Source: CAWUIH01 sp963922495
Lineage (GTDB): Bacteria; Pseudomonadota; Gammaproteobacteria; Coxiellales; Coxiellaceae
Direction of reading: 5' to 3'
Length of the DNA stretch: 15,377 nucleotides
NCBI GenBank assembly: GCA_963922495.1
Contig: CAWUIH010000038.1
Span: 1 to 15,377 of the forward strand
The notes under the pieces are model-generated. The model was given only the letters and a program-made list of their open reading frames with translations. It searched no databases and was not told the DNA's origin. Position 1 is the stretch's first letter, and every line of letters starts with the position of its first letter. A program made the translations under genes and the position numbers. Positions 8,501-14,885 of this stretch are shown one piece after another.

Positions 8501-8657
8501 TTTTAAAGGTTAGAATAATCTGTGAATTATAATAGATTTCGTCGGTGGTTTGGTGTAACCGCATGTCATACAACATGCCCTGCTGAATTTCACTTAACCA
8601 CCTGGCTTTCTGTGTGTGTGATGGTTCCCTCTCGGTATTTGTTCTAAATCTATTCAT
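5502..8657 (-). CDS. nonribosomal peptide synthetase module, C-A-PCP
   Basis: This 1051-residue single module has a condensation domain at about 20-445 with HHLLMDG at 154-160 (catalytic His155) and GLFTNTLPV near 299-307. The adenylation domain spans about 455-960: FTSGSTGIPKG at 622-632, IYGVTEAAI at 754-762 (Val where Pro is usual), YKTGDLARW near 839-847, a KIRGHRVE box near 864-871, and Lys947 in NGKID. The carrier domain spans about 980-1045, with Ser1009 in LGFDSI. Aligning by eye to GrsA gives pocket residues D-V-C-I-A-G-I-I-C-K. Asp at the first position indicates an alpha-amino acid; the pocket looks hydrophobic, but I do not recognise the code. The module begins with a C domain and nothing upstream loads a donor, so an acyl-CoA or acyl-carrier donor is likely. 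I chose ATG at 8655-8657; an in-frame GTG directly precedes it at 8658-8660, and neither has a clear ribosome binding site. It is the first gene of the operon. Confidence 0.95.
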   Translation of the reverse strand: MNRFRTNTEREPSHTQKARWLSEIQQGMLYDMRLHQTTDEIYYNSQIILTFKIVLFEKILEQAWSVVMNDHRDVFSLAISDSRHDSTYLVLDSIDLPIRCCDLTCYSLTTQTNLLNSLLTEDINKPFNMEKPPLMRVTLVRLSNSRNTLVWTKHHLLMDGMGSFLTLKRVFAEYYRLLNTGFPLKNYSVPTHPTISVVESPKERNYWQRIRTIHQKAAYLFSSEKLIKKCSQYQIKEYRFQIGGKVYQQINTYIDQHSLTLSILLQAALAITLSVYTNANHVAFGMVRRFPHRERYGIGLFTNTLPVAMEIPVDGDLRDFLRSILENNLSIRHFCKTPLRNIKKMGNFSDEKPLFQVLLDYKPQSLDILLNELYPDMQCQSEFHLKIPYPFTVEIVNRNTELTITLSYDKTLFNGADIKRIFATYSRLLRTIVNGSIRRLSDIKTLSQHEFQQIAIHWNGTQDRPSVQKTLHEYIEYHAKYNGDKSAIIHGQKQLTYRNLNRSANQLARYLQSQGIGNETPVAIGINSSFMRYIGLLAILKCGATLVPLDTKYPRTRIAAMLRVSHTKYILTTSTFSHVFEKNCISLDCIPILKMDTDVWKTDNDTDLNHHVPKKSAAYIVFTSGSTGIPKGVVIEHEQWITMLGSVIKQLEITDKERILQLSAFGFDVFQCEWGLAMLSGASLCIFENTPYCSKKIINVLRNDAISLVICSSSIVMGLPHVSLPKLRKIALGGEPCDKETLNYWSTQVKLYHIYGVTEAAICSTLGRYFPNQPILTIGKPLPLVNIYILNSRMQLCPMNVVGEIYIGGAGVARGYLDDMETQKHFVSVIVNQSAERLYKTGDLARWLPSGEIEFIGRIGDFIKIRGHRVEVAEIEKALCKMTGILKAYVTLTTENSKKHLAACVLVENHTISAESIRKFLSCILPVYMIPHYIAAVDEIPLTTNGKIDQKKIIEIASIQMQPHHACEKPATQVAHKATVDTIKRIAENTLSVQNLLTDKNFFDLGFDSISLSTFHLAIEKSFATELNLIDLLTHSTIESLAEFMSFKGKT

Positions 8658-8738
8658 CACAGTGCATTCGAGAGATACATGACAAATGTAGTAGCTCGGT
8701 TAATTTCTTTACCAATCCAAATTAATTAAAGGTTGCGA

Positions 8739-8814
8739 CAAGTCGTACAGAACAATTCACGGAAATTAACCGAAAGCGCCCATCACCTTTTTTTACCTTT
8801 TCAAGTCGTGTACA
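8739..8814. repeat. direct repeat CAAGTCGT(G)TACA, two copies
   Basis: CAAGTCGTACA at 8739-8749 recurs as CAAGTCGTGTACA at 8802-8814, the second copy carrying one extra G; the copies start 63 bases apart. The first copy overlaps the small dyad CGACAAGTCG (8736-8745), and the second runs into the palindrome GTGTACAC (8808-8815). Both lie 80-160 bases upstream of the NRPS start, where an activator or repressor site would be expected. A chance pair cannot be excluded. Confidence 0.4.
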
Positions 8815-8987
8815 CACATTTCAGCTGATGACTACCAACCATAACTAATCCCAATAGCCCTGCCGAGTGAATTCAGTGCAGAATAAACTGACTTATAACC
8901 TACTTTTCGACAATTACAAAATGGCATCATATTTTGCGAATCTCGACTATCTCAGGGCTGCACTATATTTCTGATAGCTTGGACACG

Positions 8988-9030
8988 TTATTAACGAATC
9001 GTTAGTTCGCTCAATGAACTAAATTAATAA
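8988..9030. repeat. nested inverted repeat
   Basis: TTAGTTC (9002-9008) is the perfect complement of GAACTAA (9016-9022) across a 7-base loop. An outer pair, TTATTAA (8988-8994) with TTAATAA (9024-9030), encloses it. The left side has a 7-base insert that can itself pair (TAACG at 8992-8996 with CGTTA at 9000-9004), giving alternative folds. No T-run follows on either strand, so it does not look like an intrinsic terminator. A protein-binding site or a structured leader are options. Confidence 0.4.
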
Positions 9031-9089
9031 GATAATATCTGATCAAATTAAAAAAGTCCCTTAAGAAAATCTTATGGATTGATTAAAAA

Positions 9090-9114
9090 TTGTTAACAAC
9101 GGGTGTTTTACACC
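9090..9114. repeat. two adjacent dyads, TTGTTAACAA and GGTGT-TTT-ACACC
   Basis: A 10-bp perfect palindrome TTGTTAACAA (9090-9099) is followed two bases later by the 5-bp hairpin GGTGT/ACACC with a three-base loop (9102-9114). Another 5-bp dyad, TAAGA-AAA-TCTTA, lies just to the left (9062-9074). Each is short in AT-rich sequence. I note them because of their clustering in the only long gene-free stretch. Confidence 0.35.
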
Positions 9115-9384
9115 TTTAGGGGTTTCGTACTTTCCATCGCCGTTTAGCACAGCTTGTGTCAGCTCCATTTAATCTTTTGTAAATTTAGAGTTGCTGCTCC
9201 AAATTTTTTCTGCTTTAAGACTTTTTGTTTCAATTCTGTGGTGTTTAATTAAGGGTTGGTAATGTAACTCTGGCTGTACAAAACCTTATTTGGTGAATTA
9301 GACGACGAATTTCACATGAATACCATCAAATATTTTATATGCGGTCGCAGAAAAAGCACCACAGTCTTAATTGTAGGAATTTAT

Positions 9385-9984
9385 TTAATGTTTTTTATCT
9401 GATTGGGTGTTAGTGCTACTTTTGTCAATCTCATCGCTATTATTTTTTTGATTAAGCGAATCAACTTTATTTTCCACCATAGATTGGGCACTTTTTGTGG
9501 GTTTTGATTCTAAACCAAAACGACTGCCGGCTCCAAAATATACGAGACACTCAATCGTAAAATATAATGGCATAAATATAATATGTTTAATATTCGGGAT
9601 GATCAATTTTTTTTCTTTGTTCATTGTGAAGGCAATGAATAATAATGCTAAACCACCCAGGAAGAAGATTAAAAAGATCACGATACTGCTGGGGCTTGGT
9701 TTGGGATAGCCGGTGACTGTGGCAACAAGTGCAAAAATGAATAGCACTACTGTCATTGTGCTAGCCAGCTTTAAATCGTAAAAATAGTATCGAATCGCTA
9801 GTATGATGCCTAGAATCCAGGCGAAGCTAATGTACCAATCTTTGACAATACTGATGCTGAGCCAACTGAGTGCGACCATCAATCCGTACAATGCCACTGG
9901 AATGCCGATCATCAACAGCAGTCGCTGTGTGGTTTGTGGAAAATGATTGCGGAAGGACTGTAGTGTGTCGGTCAGTGAGGACAT
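9385..9984 (-). CDS. hypothetical five-helix integral membrane protein
   Basis: I do not recognise this family. Counted from the chosen start, the 199-residue protein has five hydrophobic stretches at about 22-46, 50-68, 74-93, 99-121 and 134-152. A polar, Ser/Asn/Lys-rich C-terminal tail of about 46 residues follows. It has no cleavable-looking signal peptide and should sit in the inner membrane. I placed the start at ATG 9982-9984 because the GGAG box at 9993-9996 is then 8 bases away. An ATG two codons upstream (9988-9990) would leave only 2 bases to that box. It stands alone, divergent from the lipoprotein gene, with its own strong promoter. The 727-base gap to the NRPS makes joint transcription with the biosynthetic genes unlikely, although the direction is the same. 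Confidence 0.75.
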   Translation of the reverse strand: MSSLTDTLQSFRNHFPQTTQRLLLMIGIPVALYGLMVALSWLSISIVKDWYISFAWILGIILAIRYYFYDLKLASTMTVVLFIFALVATVTGYPKPSPSSIVIFLIFFLGGLALLFIAFTMNKEKKLIIPNIKHIIFMPLYFTIECLVYFGAGSRFGLESKPTKSAQSMVENKVDSLNQKNNSDEIDKSSTNTQSDKKH

Positions 9985-9992
9985 TTCCATTT

Positions 9993-9996
9993 CTCC
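9993..9996 (-). promoter_or_regulatory. ribosome binding site deciding the membrane-protein start
   Basis: GGAG on the minus strand lies 8 bases before ATG 9982-9984 and only 2 bases before the upstream in-frame ATG 9988-9990. This spacing favours the shorter protein. Confidence 0.6.
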
Positions 9997-10036
9997 ATTA
10001 TGTCATTGGTTATCCAGCGTAGTGGATACAATCTTA

Positions 10037-10064
10037 ATTATAACTGTTGTGTGGTTCGCGTCAA
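10037..10064 (-). promoter_or_regulatory. sigma-70 promoter of the membrane-protein gene
   Basis: On the minus strand, TTGACG (10059-10064) is followed by 16 bases and a perfect TATAAT (10037-10042). Read as TTTGAC, the spacer is 17. Transcription would begin near 10030 and give a leader of about 45 bases before the chosen ATG. It is the best promoter match in the window. Confidence 0.7.
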
Positions 10065-10077
10065 AAATAATTTTGAC
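10060..10077. promoter_or_regulatory. inverted repeat overlapping the -35 box, probable operator
   Basis: GTCAAAA-ATAA-TTTTGAC is a perfect 7-bp inverted repeat with a 4-base centre. It covers most of the -35 hexamer of the minus-strand promoter, the placement expected of a repressor site. It is also about 135 bases before the divergent lipoprotein gene and could act on both. The half-site does not let me name a regulator. Confidence 0.5.
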
Positions 10078-10211
10078 TGTAAGCGGGTCTCTCTTCATGA
10101 TTGAATGGACATTTACATTGATGTCTGTAAAATTACTACTCACTAGTGATTTTTTAGTACTTGATGTGCAAGGCATTTTGCTGGTTAGAATAACATTATA
10201 AGAGATTAGCT

Positions 10212-10673
10212 ATGAAAAAACGTTCTGTGATTGCGGTATTTGGTGCTTCCACCATTTTAGGTGCTTCACTATTGACGGGTTGTACTCCAGGTAACAACGT
10301 TCCTGGAGCGACTGTAACCGGTGCTGCCGCAGGTGGTTTGTTGGGTGCAGCACTATTTCACGGTCAAGGTTCAATCATTGGGATTCTCGGAGGAGCTTTG
10401 GTTGGTGGTGTAATTGGAAATGCTGTTGGTCAGCACATGGATGCAAGAGACCGGGCAAACATGGCTCAAGCAGTGACAACGACTCCCGTTGGTGAGGAAA
10501 CAACCTGGTCGAATAATGATGCGACCTACACTGTTCGCCCCACCCGACAATATCATCGTAACGATGAATATTGTCGTGAGTTCCAAACTACCATCGTGAT
10601 TGGTGGTAAAATTCATAAAGCCTATGGTACTGCCTGTCGTCAGCCAGATGGTCAATGGAAAATTATTAAATAG
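10212..10673 (+). CDS. RT0821/Lpp0805-family surface lipoprotein (17-kDa antigen-like)
   Basis: This 153-residue protein has a lipoprotein signal peptide (MKKR, hydrophobic core) ending in the lipobox LTGC with lipidated Cys24. Thr rather than Asp at the next position points to the outer membrane. Residues about 36-76 are a Gly/Ala-rich two-helix glycine zipper (GAAAGGLLGAALF, then GGALVGGVIGNAVGQ). The C-terminal domain, about 95-153, has Cys121 and Cys142 in YCREF and GTACRQPDGQW, the pattern of the Rickettsia 17-kDa surface antigen and its Legionella relatives. The role is structural in the envelope; no enzyme activity is expected. GAGA about 8 bases before the ATG is a modest ribosome binding site. 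A poor promoter match (TTGATG at 10161, TAGAAT at 10186, 19-base spacer) lies upstream. The gene is followed by a hairpin and then hemB. Confidence 0.9.
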   Translation: MKKRSVIAVFGASTILGASLLTGCTPGNNVPGATVTGAAAGGLLGAALFHGQGSIIGILGGALVGGVIGNAVGQHMDARDRANMAQAVTTTPVGEETTWSNNDATYTVRPTRQYHRNDEYCREFQTTIVIGGKIHKAYGTACRQPDGQWKIIK

Positions 10674-10695
10674 CGTATTGCGTATCAAATCATAG

Positions 10696-10719
10696 AGAGC
10701 TAGACTTCAAGCTGGCTCT
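10696..10719 (+). terminator. weak hairpin between the lipoprotein gene and hemB
   Basis: AGAGCTAG (10696-10703) pairs with CTGGCTCT (10712-10719), 8 bp including one G-T pair, across an 8-base loop. It is followed by a pyrimidine-rich TCTTCTATTT stretch rather than a clean T-run. It may partly terminate the lipoprotein transcript. It ends only 16 bases before the hemB ATG, so it could also affect hemB translation. Confidence 0.35.
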
Positions 10720-10735
10720 TCTTCTATTTATTAAG

Positions 10736-11758
10736 ATGAAAACTGAACGAGAAACTGGTTTAGAAATTCCAACTCCTGTGGTTCGTCTGCGGCGTTTACG
10801 TCAACACAGACAATTGCGAGACTTAATCACTGAAAATCGACTGTCAGTGAAAGACCTTGTTTTGCCGTTGTTCGTTAAAGAGGGTATTGATGATAAGCAT
10901 CCGATCAGTTCCATGCCAGGTCATTTCCAGTGGCCACTCAATCAATTAAGTGAAGCGGTAGCTCCCTTGTTGCAAGCAGGTATTCCAGGCGTGTTGCTGT
11001 TTGGTATCCCTACCTTTAAGGATGAAAGTGGATCGTCTGCTTTATCAACCGACGGGGTGGTGCAGCGTGGTATCAGTATACTTAAGCAATATAGTCCTGA
11101 CTTGTTGATTATCGCCGATCTATGTCTGTGTGAATATACCAATCATGGTCATTGTGGTTTGATCGTCAAGGATAGCAAGGGTGATGCGGTGATTCACAAT
11201 GACCAGACCTTATCGTTGTTGGTGAAACAAGCCATCAGTTTGGCCGAAGCTGGAGCTGATGTGATTGCACCCAGTGGTATGATGGATGGTGCGATAGCCG
11301 CTATTCGAGCGGGCTTAGACCAAGCGGGCTTTTCGAATGTTGTTATCTTGAGTTATGCTATCAAATATAGCTCTGCATTCTATGGTCCATTTCGTGAAGC
11401 TGCTGAGGGTGCACCGCAATTTGGGGATCGCCGTAGTCATCAGATGAATCCAGCAAACGCCAAAACTGCTTTGCGTGAAGTGATTCAAGATATCGAGGAG
11501 GCTGCGGATATGCTTATGGTGAAACCCGCTCATACTTATCTCGATGTCATTTATCGCGTGAAACAGCGCTTCCCGGAAGTACCACTGGGTGCTTATCACG
11601 TTAGTGGCGAATATGCCATGATTAAAGCCGCTGCAAGCCAAGGTTGGCTGGATGAGCAGGCAGCATTGTTCGAAAGTGTATTGGCAATTAAGCGTGCTGG
11701 AGCAGATTTTATCATCAGTTATGGTGCTGTAGAATTAGCGCCATTGTTAAAGGGTTAG
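10736..11758 (+). CDS. hemB: delta-aminolevulinic acid dehydratase (porphobilinogen synthase)
   Basis: HemB condenses two 5-aminolevulinate molecules to porphobilinogen, the second step of the shared tetrapyrrole pathway, in the cytoplasm. The 340 residues match the family's usual length. Substrate Schiff-base lysines are Lys210 (SYAIKYSS) and Lys263 (MLMVKPAHTYLD). Cys130, Cys132 and Cys140 in DLCLCEYTNHGHCG form the catalytic zinc site, so this is a zinc-dependent form rather than the magnesium-only type. YGPFREAA and GEYAMIKAAA are also typical. The start has no clear ribosome binding site: the ATG is preceded by an AT-rich stretch and a hairpin, so a GTG near codon 15 or coupling to upstream translation remains possible. 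The stop is separated from radA by one base. Confidence 0.97.
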   Translation: MKTERETGLEIPTPVVRLRRLRQHRQLRDLITENRLSVKDLVLPLFVKEGIDDKHPISSMPGHFQWPLNQLSEAVAPLLQAGIPGVLLFGIPTFKDESGSSALSTDGVVQRGISILKQYSPDLLIIADLCLCEYTNHGHCGLIVKDSKGDAVIHNDQTLSLLVKQAISLAEAGADVIAPSGMMDGAIAAIRAGLDQAGFSNVVILSYAIKYSSAFYGPFREAAEGAPQFGDRRSHQMNPANAKTALREVIQDIEEAADMLMVKPAHTYLDVIYRVKQRFPEVPLGAYHVSGEYAMIKAAASQGWLDEQAALFESVLAIKRAGADFIISYGAVELAPLLKG

Positions 11759-11759
11759 G

Positions 11760-13115
11760 ATGCCAAAAACCAAAACGATTTTCTGTTGTAGCGCTTGTGG
11801 ATCACAGTATTCGCAATGGCAAGGCCAGTGCCGTGATTGTGGTGAATGGAATACTATTCAGCAAGAAACCAGCAACCCCGTATCCGATCATTCTCGACTC
11901 TCTGGCTTTTCGGGAGTACTGTCGAAGCCAACGCGATTAAGTGATGTCGAAATGACTCCGCAGCAGCGAATTACCACGGGATTACCTGAATTTGATCATG
12001 TTTTGGGTGGCGGTATTGTAACTGACTCGGTTGTACTTATCGGTGGTGACCCTGGGGTTGGTAAGTCTACAGTATTATTACAGATTGTGGCACAGTTGAG
12101 TCAACATTACCCTTCGTTGTATGTTTCCGGTGAAGAATCATTACAGCAAATCGCAATGCGTGCTGAACGTTTGCATCTGAACACTGACGATTTGACCTTG
12201 CTGGCAGAAACTAATGTGGAACGCATATTAGCAACTGTAGATAAATTAATCCCGAAAATCATGGTGGTTGATTCGATTCAAACGATTTACACCGACATGG
12301 TTACTGCTGCGCCGGGTGGTGTAAGCCAGGTGCGCGAAAGCGCAGCACGTTTGGTGCAATTTGCGAAACAAAAAGGTATCGCATTATTTTTTGTTGGCCA
12401 TGTTACCAAAGAAGGTGCTATTGCCGGTCCACGAGTGCTAGAGCATATGGTTGATGCTGTGTTGTATTTTGAGGGTCGCAATGACAGTCGTTTTCGAGTG
12501 ATTCGTGCTGTGAAAAATCGCTTTGGTGCTGTCAATGAAATTGGTGTTTTTGCTATGACAGACGCCGGTTTAAAGGAAGTGAGTAATCCATCCGCGATTT
12601 TCTTATCACGATATGAACAACCAGCTGCGGGGAGTGTCATCACCGTTATTTGGGAAGGTAGTCGTCCATTGTTGATAGAATTGCAAGCATTGGTGGCGGA
12701 GAGTCATATTGCAAATCCACGACGTGTCACGGTCGGCTTGGAGCAAAATCGCTTGTCAATGTTGTTAGCAACGTTGCAACGTCATGGTGGTGTGGCGACT
12801 TATGATCAGGATATTTTCGTGAATGCAGTGGGTGGCTTGCGTATAATGGAAACTGGAGCAGATTTACCATTGTTACTGGCTGTGTTATCGAGTCTCAGAA
12901 GTCAACCATTACCTGCTGACTTAATTGTTTTCGGTGAGGTGGGTTTGGCAGGTGAGATCCGTCCGGTGCCAAGTGGCCAGGAGCGAATTAAGGAGGCGCT
13001 AAAACATGGCTTTAAACGCGCTATTGTTCCAAAAGCCAATGCTCCCAGAAAAAAATTAAGTGGAATGGAAATATCTGCAGTTGATAAATTGCAACAGGTT
13101 TTCCAGGTCATGTAA
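11760..13115 (+). CDS. radA: DNA repair protein RadA
   Basis: RadA (Sms) is a RecA-like, hexameric ATPase that drives branch migration of recombination intermediates. The 451 residues contain, in order, an N-terminal zinc finger (Cys10, Cys13, Cys24, Cys27), a Walker A motif GGDPGVGKST (95-104), a Walker B strand KIMVVDS ending at Asp171, the RadA signature KNRFG (252-256), and a C-terminal Lon-protease-like domain with GEVGLAGEIRPV (392-403). Length and motifs are standard and nothing is missing. The ATG follows the hemB stop by one base, and its ribosome binding site AAGGG (11750-11754) lies inside the end of hemB, so the two are very likely translated from one message. glyA follows 39 bases later on the same strand. 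Confidence 0.97.
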   Translation: MPKTKTIFCCSACGSQYSQWQGQCRDCGEWNTIQQETSNPVSDHSRLSGFSGVLSKPTRLSDVEMTPQQRITTGLPEFDHVLGGGIVTDSVVLIGGDPGVGKSTVLLQIVAQLSQHYPSLYVSGEESLQQIAMRAERLHLNTDDLTLLAETNVERILATVDKLIPKIMVVDSIQTIYTDMVTAAPGGVSQVRESAARLVQFAKQKGIALFFVGHVTKEGAIAGPRVLEHMVDAVLYFEGRNDSRFRVIRAVKNRFGAVNEIGVFAMTDAGLKEVSNPSAIFLSRYEQPAAGSVITVIWEGSRPLLIELQALVAESHIANPRRVTVGLEQNRLSMLLATLQRHGGVATYDQDIFVNAVGGLRIMETGADLPLLLAVLSSLRSQPLPADLIVFGEVGLAGEIRPVPSGQERIKEALKHGFKRAIVPKANAPRKKLSGMEISAVDKLQQVFQVM

Positions 13116-13154
13116 GATACGGCTTCAACACGTTTTTCATCAGGAGAACATTTA

Positions 13155-14423
13155 ATGTTTAACTTAGAACCCAAACTTAGCGAATTTGATCCAGAATTGT
13201 GGCGTGCACTCGATCAAGAACAACAACGTCAGGAAGATCATATCGAATTAATTGCTTCTGAAAACTACACCAGTCCCCATGTGATGCAGTTGCAGGGTTC
13301 GGTTTTAACCAATAAATACGCTGAAGGTTACCCAGGGAAGCGTTATTACGGTGGTTGTGAATACGTTGATATTGCGGAACAGTTAGCTATTGACCGAGCT
13401 AAGCAACTGTTTGGTGCTGCCTATGCAAATGTGCAACCCCATTCCGGTTCTCAAGCTAACGCTGCTGTTTTTATGGCGCTAATGCAACCAGGTGACACGA
13501 TGCTTGCATTGGATTTGTCGCACGGTGGCCATTTAACTCATGGTTCCTCGGTTAATTTTTCAGGAAAATTTTACCAAGGGATTCATTATGGTTTGAGTCC
13601 TGAGGGCGACATCGACTATTCACAAATTGAAACATTGGCTAAAAATCACAAACCTAAGCTTATCGTGGCGGGTTTTTCTGCTTTTTCTGGTGTGTTGGAT
13701 TGGCAACGTTTTCGAGATATTGCGGATAGTATGGGTGCTTATTTTATGACAGATATTGCTCATGTGGCAGGATTAGTTGCTGCTGGAGTGTATCCTTCAC
13801 CAGTGAATATTGCAGATGTTACGACGACGACGACTCATAAGACATTGCGGGGTCCTAGAGGTGGACTGATTTTGGCAAAAGAAAACGACAAATTGCATAA
13901 GAAATTAAATTCGGCAGTTTTTCCAGGCATGCAAGGTGGCCCGTTAATGCATGTTATTGCCGCAAAAGCGGTGGCTTTTAAGGAAGCGATGTCATTAGAA
14001 TTTAAACAATACAGCGCACAAGTCATTAAAAATGCACAAATTATGGCGCAAACTATTATCGAACGTGGTTATGATGTAGTATCAGGTGGTACGGAAAACC
14101 ATCTATTACTCGTGAGTTTTTTGGATAAGGAATTTAGTGGGAAAGATGCTGAAGAAGCTTTAAGTAAAGCCCATATCACCACCAACAAAAACACAGTGCC
14201 TGGGGAAAAACGTTCACCATTTGTAACCAGTGGTCTGCGTTTGGGGACACCAGCGATTACCACGCGAGGGTTTGCAGAGTCGCAATCACAGCAGTTAGCG
14301 CATTTGATTTGTGACGTTCTTGATAACGTTGACAGTAATAATGTTCATGAAGCCGTAAAGAAACAGGTTAAATCATTGTGTAAAGAATTTCCTGTTTATA
14401 GCAATGCAGTTGTGTGTAGCTGA
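13155..14423 (+). CDS. glyA: serine hydroxymethyltransferase
   Basis: GlyA interconverts serine and glycine with tetrahydrofolate, using pyridoxal phosphate, and feeds one-carbon units to purine, thymidylate and methionine synthesis. The 422 residues include the PLP lysine Lys229 in TTTTHKTLRGPRGG, the cofactor-facing Asp200 and His203 in TDIAHVAGLVAAG, and the N-terminal ELIASEN and NKYAEGYPGKRYYGGCE boxes. Numbering of the PLP lysine equals that of the E. coli enzyme, supporting the chosen start. An AGGAGA box sits 7-8 bases before the ATG. The stop overlaps the nrdR start in TGATG. The gene lies after radA without a visible terminator and may be read from upstream or from a promoter inside radA. 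Confidence 0.98.
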   Translation: MFNLEPKLSEFDPELWRALDQEQQRQEDHIELIASENYTSPHVMQLQGSVLTNKYAEGYPGKRYYGGCEYVDIAEQLAIDRAKQLFGAAYANVQPHSGSQANAAVFMALMQPGDTMLALDLSHGGHLTHGSSVNFSGKFYQGIHYGLSPEGDIDYSQIETLAKNHKPKLIVAGFSAFSGVLDWQRFRDIADSMGAYFMTDIAHVAGLVAAGVYPSPVNIADVTTTTTHKTLRGPRGGLILAKENDKLHKKLNSAVFPGMQGGPLMHVIAAKAVAFKEAMSLEFKQYSAQVIKNAQIMAQTIIERGYDVVSGGTENHLLLVSFLDKEFSGKDAEEALSKAHITTNKNTVPGEKRSPFVTSGLRLGTPAITTRGFAESQSQQLAHLICDVLDNVDSNNVHEAVKKQVKSLCKEFPVYSNAVVCS

Positions 14424-14884
14424 TGTATTGTCCCTTTTGTCAAGCGCAAGATACCAAAGTCATTGATTCGCGTCTGGTAGATGAAGGAATGCAAGTGCGG
14501 CGCCGAAGACAATGTATGCGTTGTCTTGAACGATTTACAACTTTTGAAACTGCGGAATTGAATTTACCACGCATTATTAAGCGCGATGGTAGTCGTGTCG
14601 ATTTTGATGATGAGCGCTTACGTAGTGGCCTTGCTAAAGCATTAGAAAAGAGACCCATTAGCACTGAGCAAATTGAGCAAGCCATTCAACATATTTATCA
14701 TCACTTGCGTGCTTCTGGAGAACGGGAGGTTAGTTCTAAAACGCTCGGTAAATTAGTCATGGATGAGTTGCGTCAACTGGATGAGGTGGCGTATGTACGG
14801 TTTGCTTCAGTATATCGTAGCTTTCAGGACGTACAAGAATTTCGAGAAGAGATTCGCCGACTAAAAAAGCAACAAACTGATTAA
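14423..14884 (+). CDS. nrdR: transcriptional repressor NrdR
   Basis: NrdR represses ribonucleotide reductase operons in response to ATP/dATP. The 153-residue protein has an N-terminal zinc ribbon (Cys3, Cys6, Cys31, Cys34: CPFC and CMRC) with the basic stretch RRRRQ between the pairs, and an ATP-cone from about 49 to 139 beginning LPRIIKRDGSRVDFD. Length and motifs are those of the family. It starts on the last base of the glyA stop (TGATG), so translation is coupled. No NrdR box or reductase gene is seen in the window, so its targets are elsewhere. nusB follows after one base. Confidence 0.98.
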   Translation: MYCPFCQAQDTKVIDSRLVDEGMQVRRRRQCMRCLERFTTFETAELNLPRIIKRDGSRVDFDDERLRSGLAKALEKRPISTEQIEQAIQHIYHHLRASGEREVSSKTLGKLVMDELRQLDEVAYVRFASVYRSFQDVQEFREEIRRLKKQQTD

Positions 14885-14885
14885 T

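Larger units (their letters stand above)
8658..9384. other. gene-free intergenic region with short dyads and repeats
   Basis: No convincing coding sequence, tRNA or insertion-sequence remnant is visible in these roughly 720 bases. It lies between the start of the NRPS gene and the stop of the membrane-protein gene, both on the minus strand, so it must hold the operon promoter and any upstream terminator. I see no consensus promoter. The best candidate reads TTGGTA, 16 bases, TACATT on the minus strand, ending near 8690, and is weak. The notable content is a direct repeat near 8739-8814 and a run of dyads at 8988-9114, entered separately. Confidence 0.6.

Noticed and set aside
1693..8657. Recent acquisition of the NRPS-PKS operon on a mobile element
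   Set aside because: No transposase, integrase, tRNA, terminal repeats or obvious base-composition step is visible at either side; transfer in the past is possible but not shown.
9045..9074. Minus-strand terminator of the membrane-protein gene (TAAGA hairpin then six Ts)
   Set aside because: The stem is 5 bp and almost all A-T, and the T-run starts six bases after it; too weak to call.
10736..10780. Frameshifted or extended N-terminus of hemB
   Set aside because: No in-frame homologous sequence precedes the ATG; the first 18 residues are simply poorly conserved, as usual in this family.
12287..12643. Reading frame of 118 codons opposite radA
   Set aside because: It is antisense to a fully conserved gene, has no family features, and the sense strand explains the sequence. 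The same holds for the other frames opposite hemB, glyA, nrdR and the lipoprotein.
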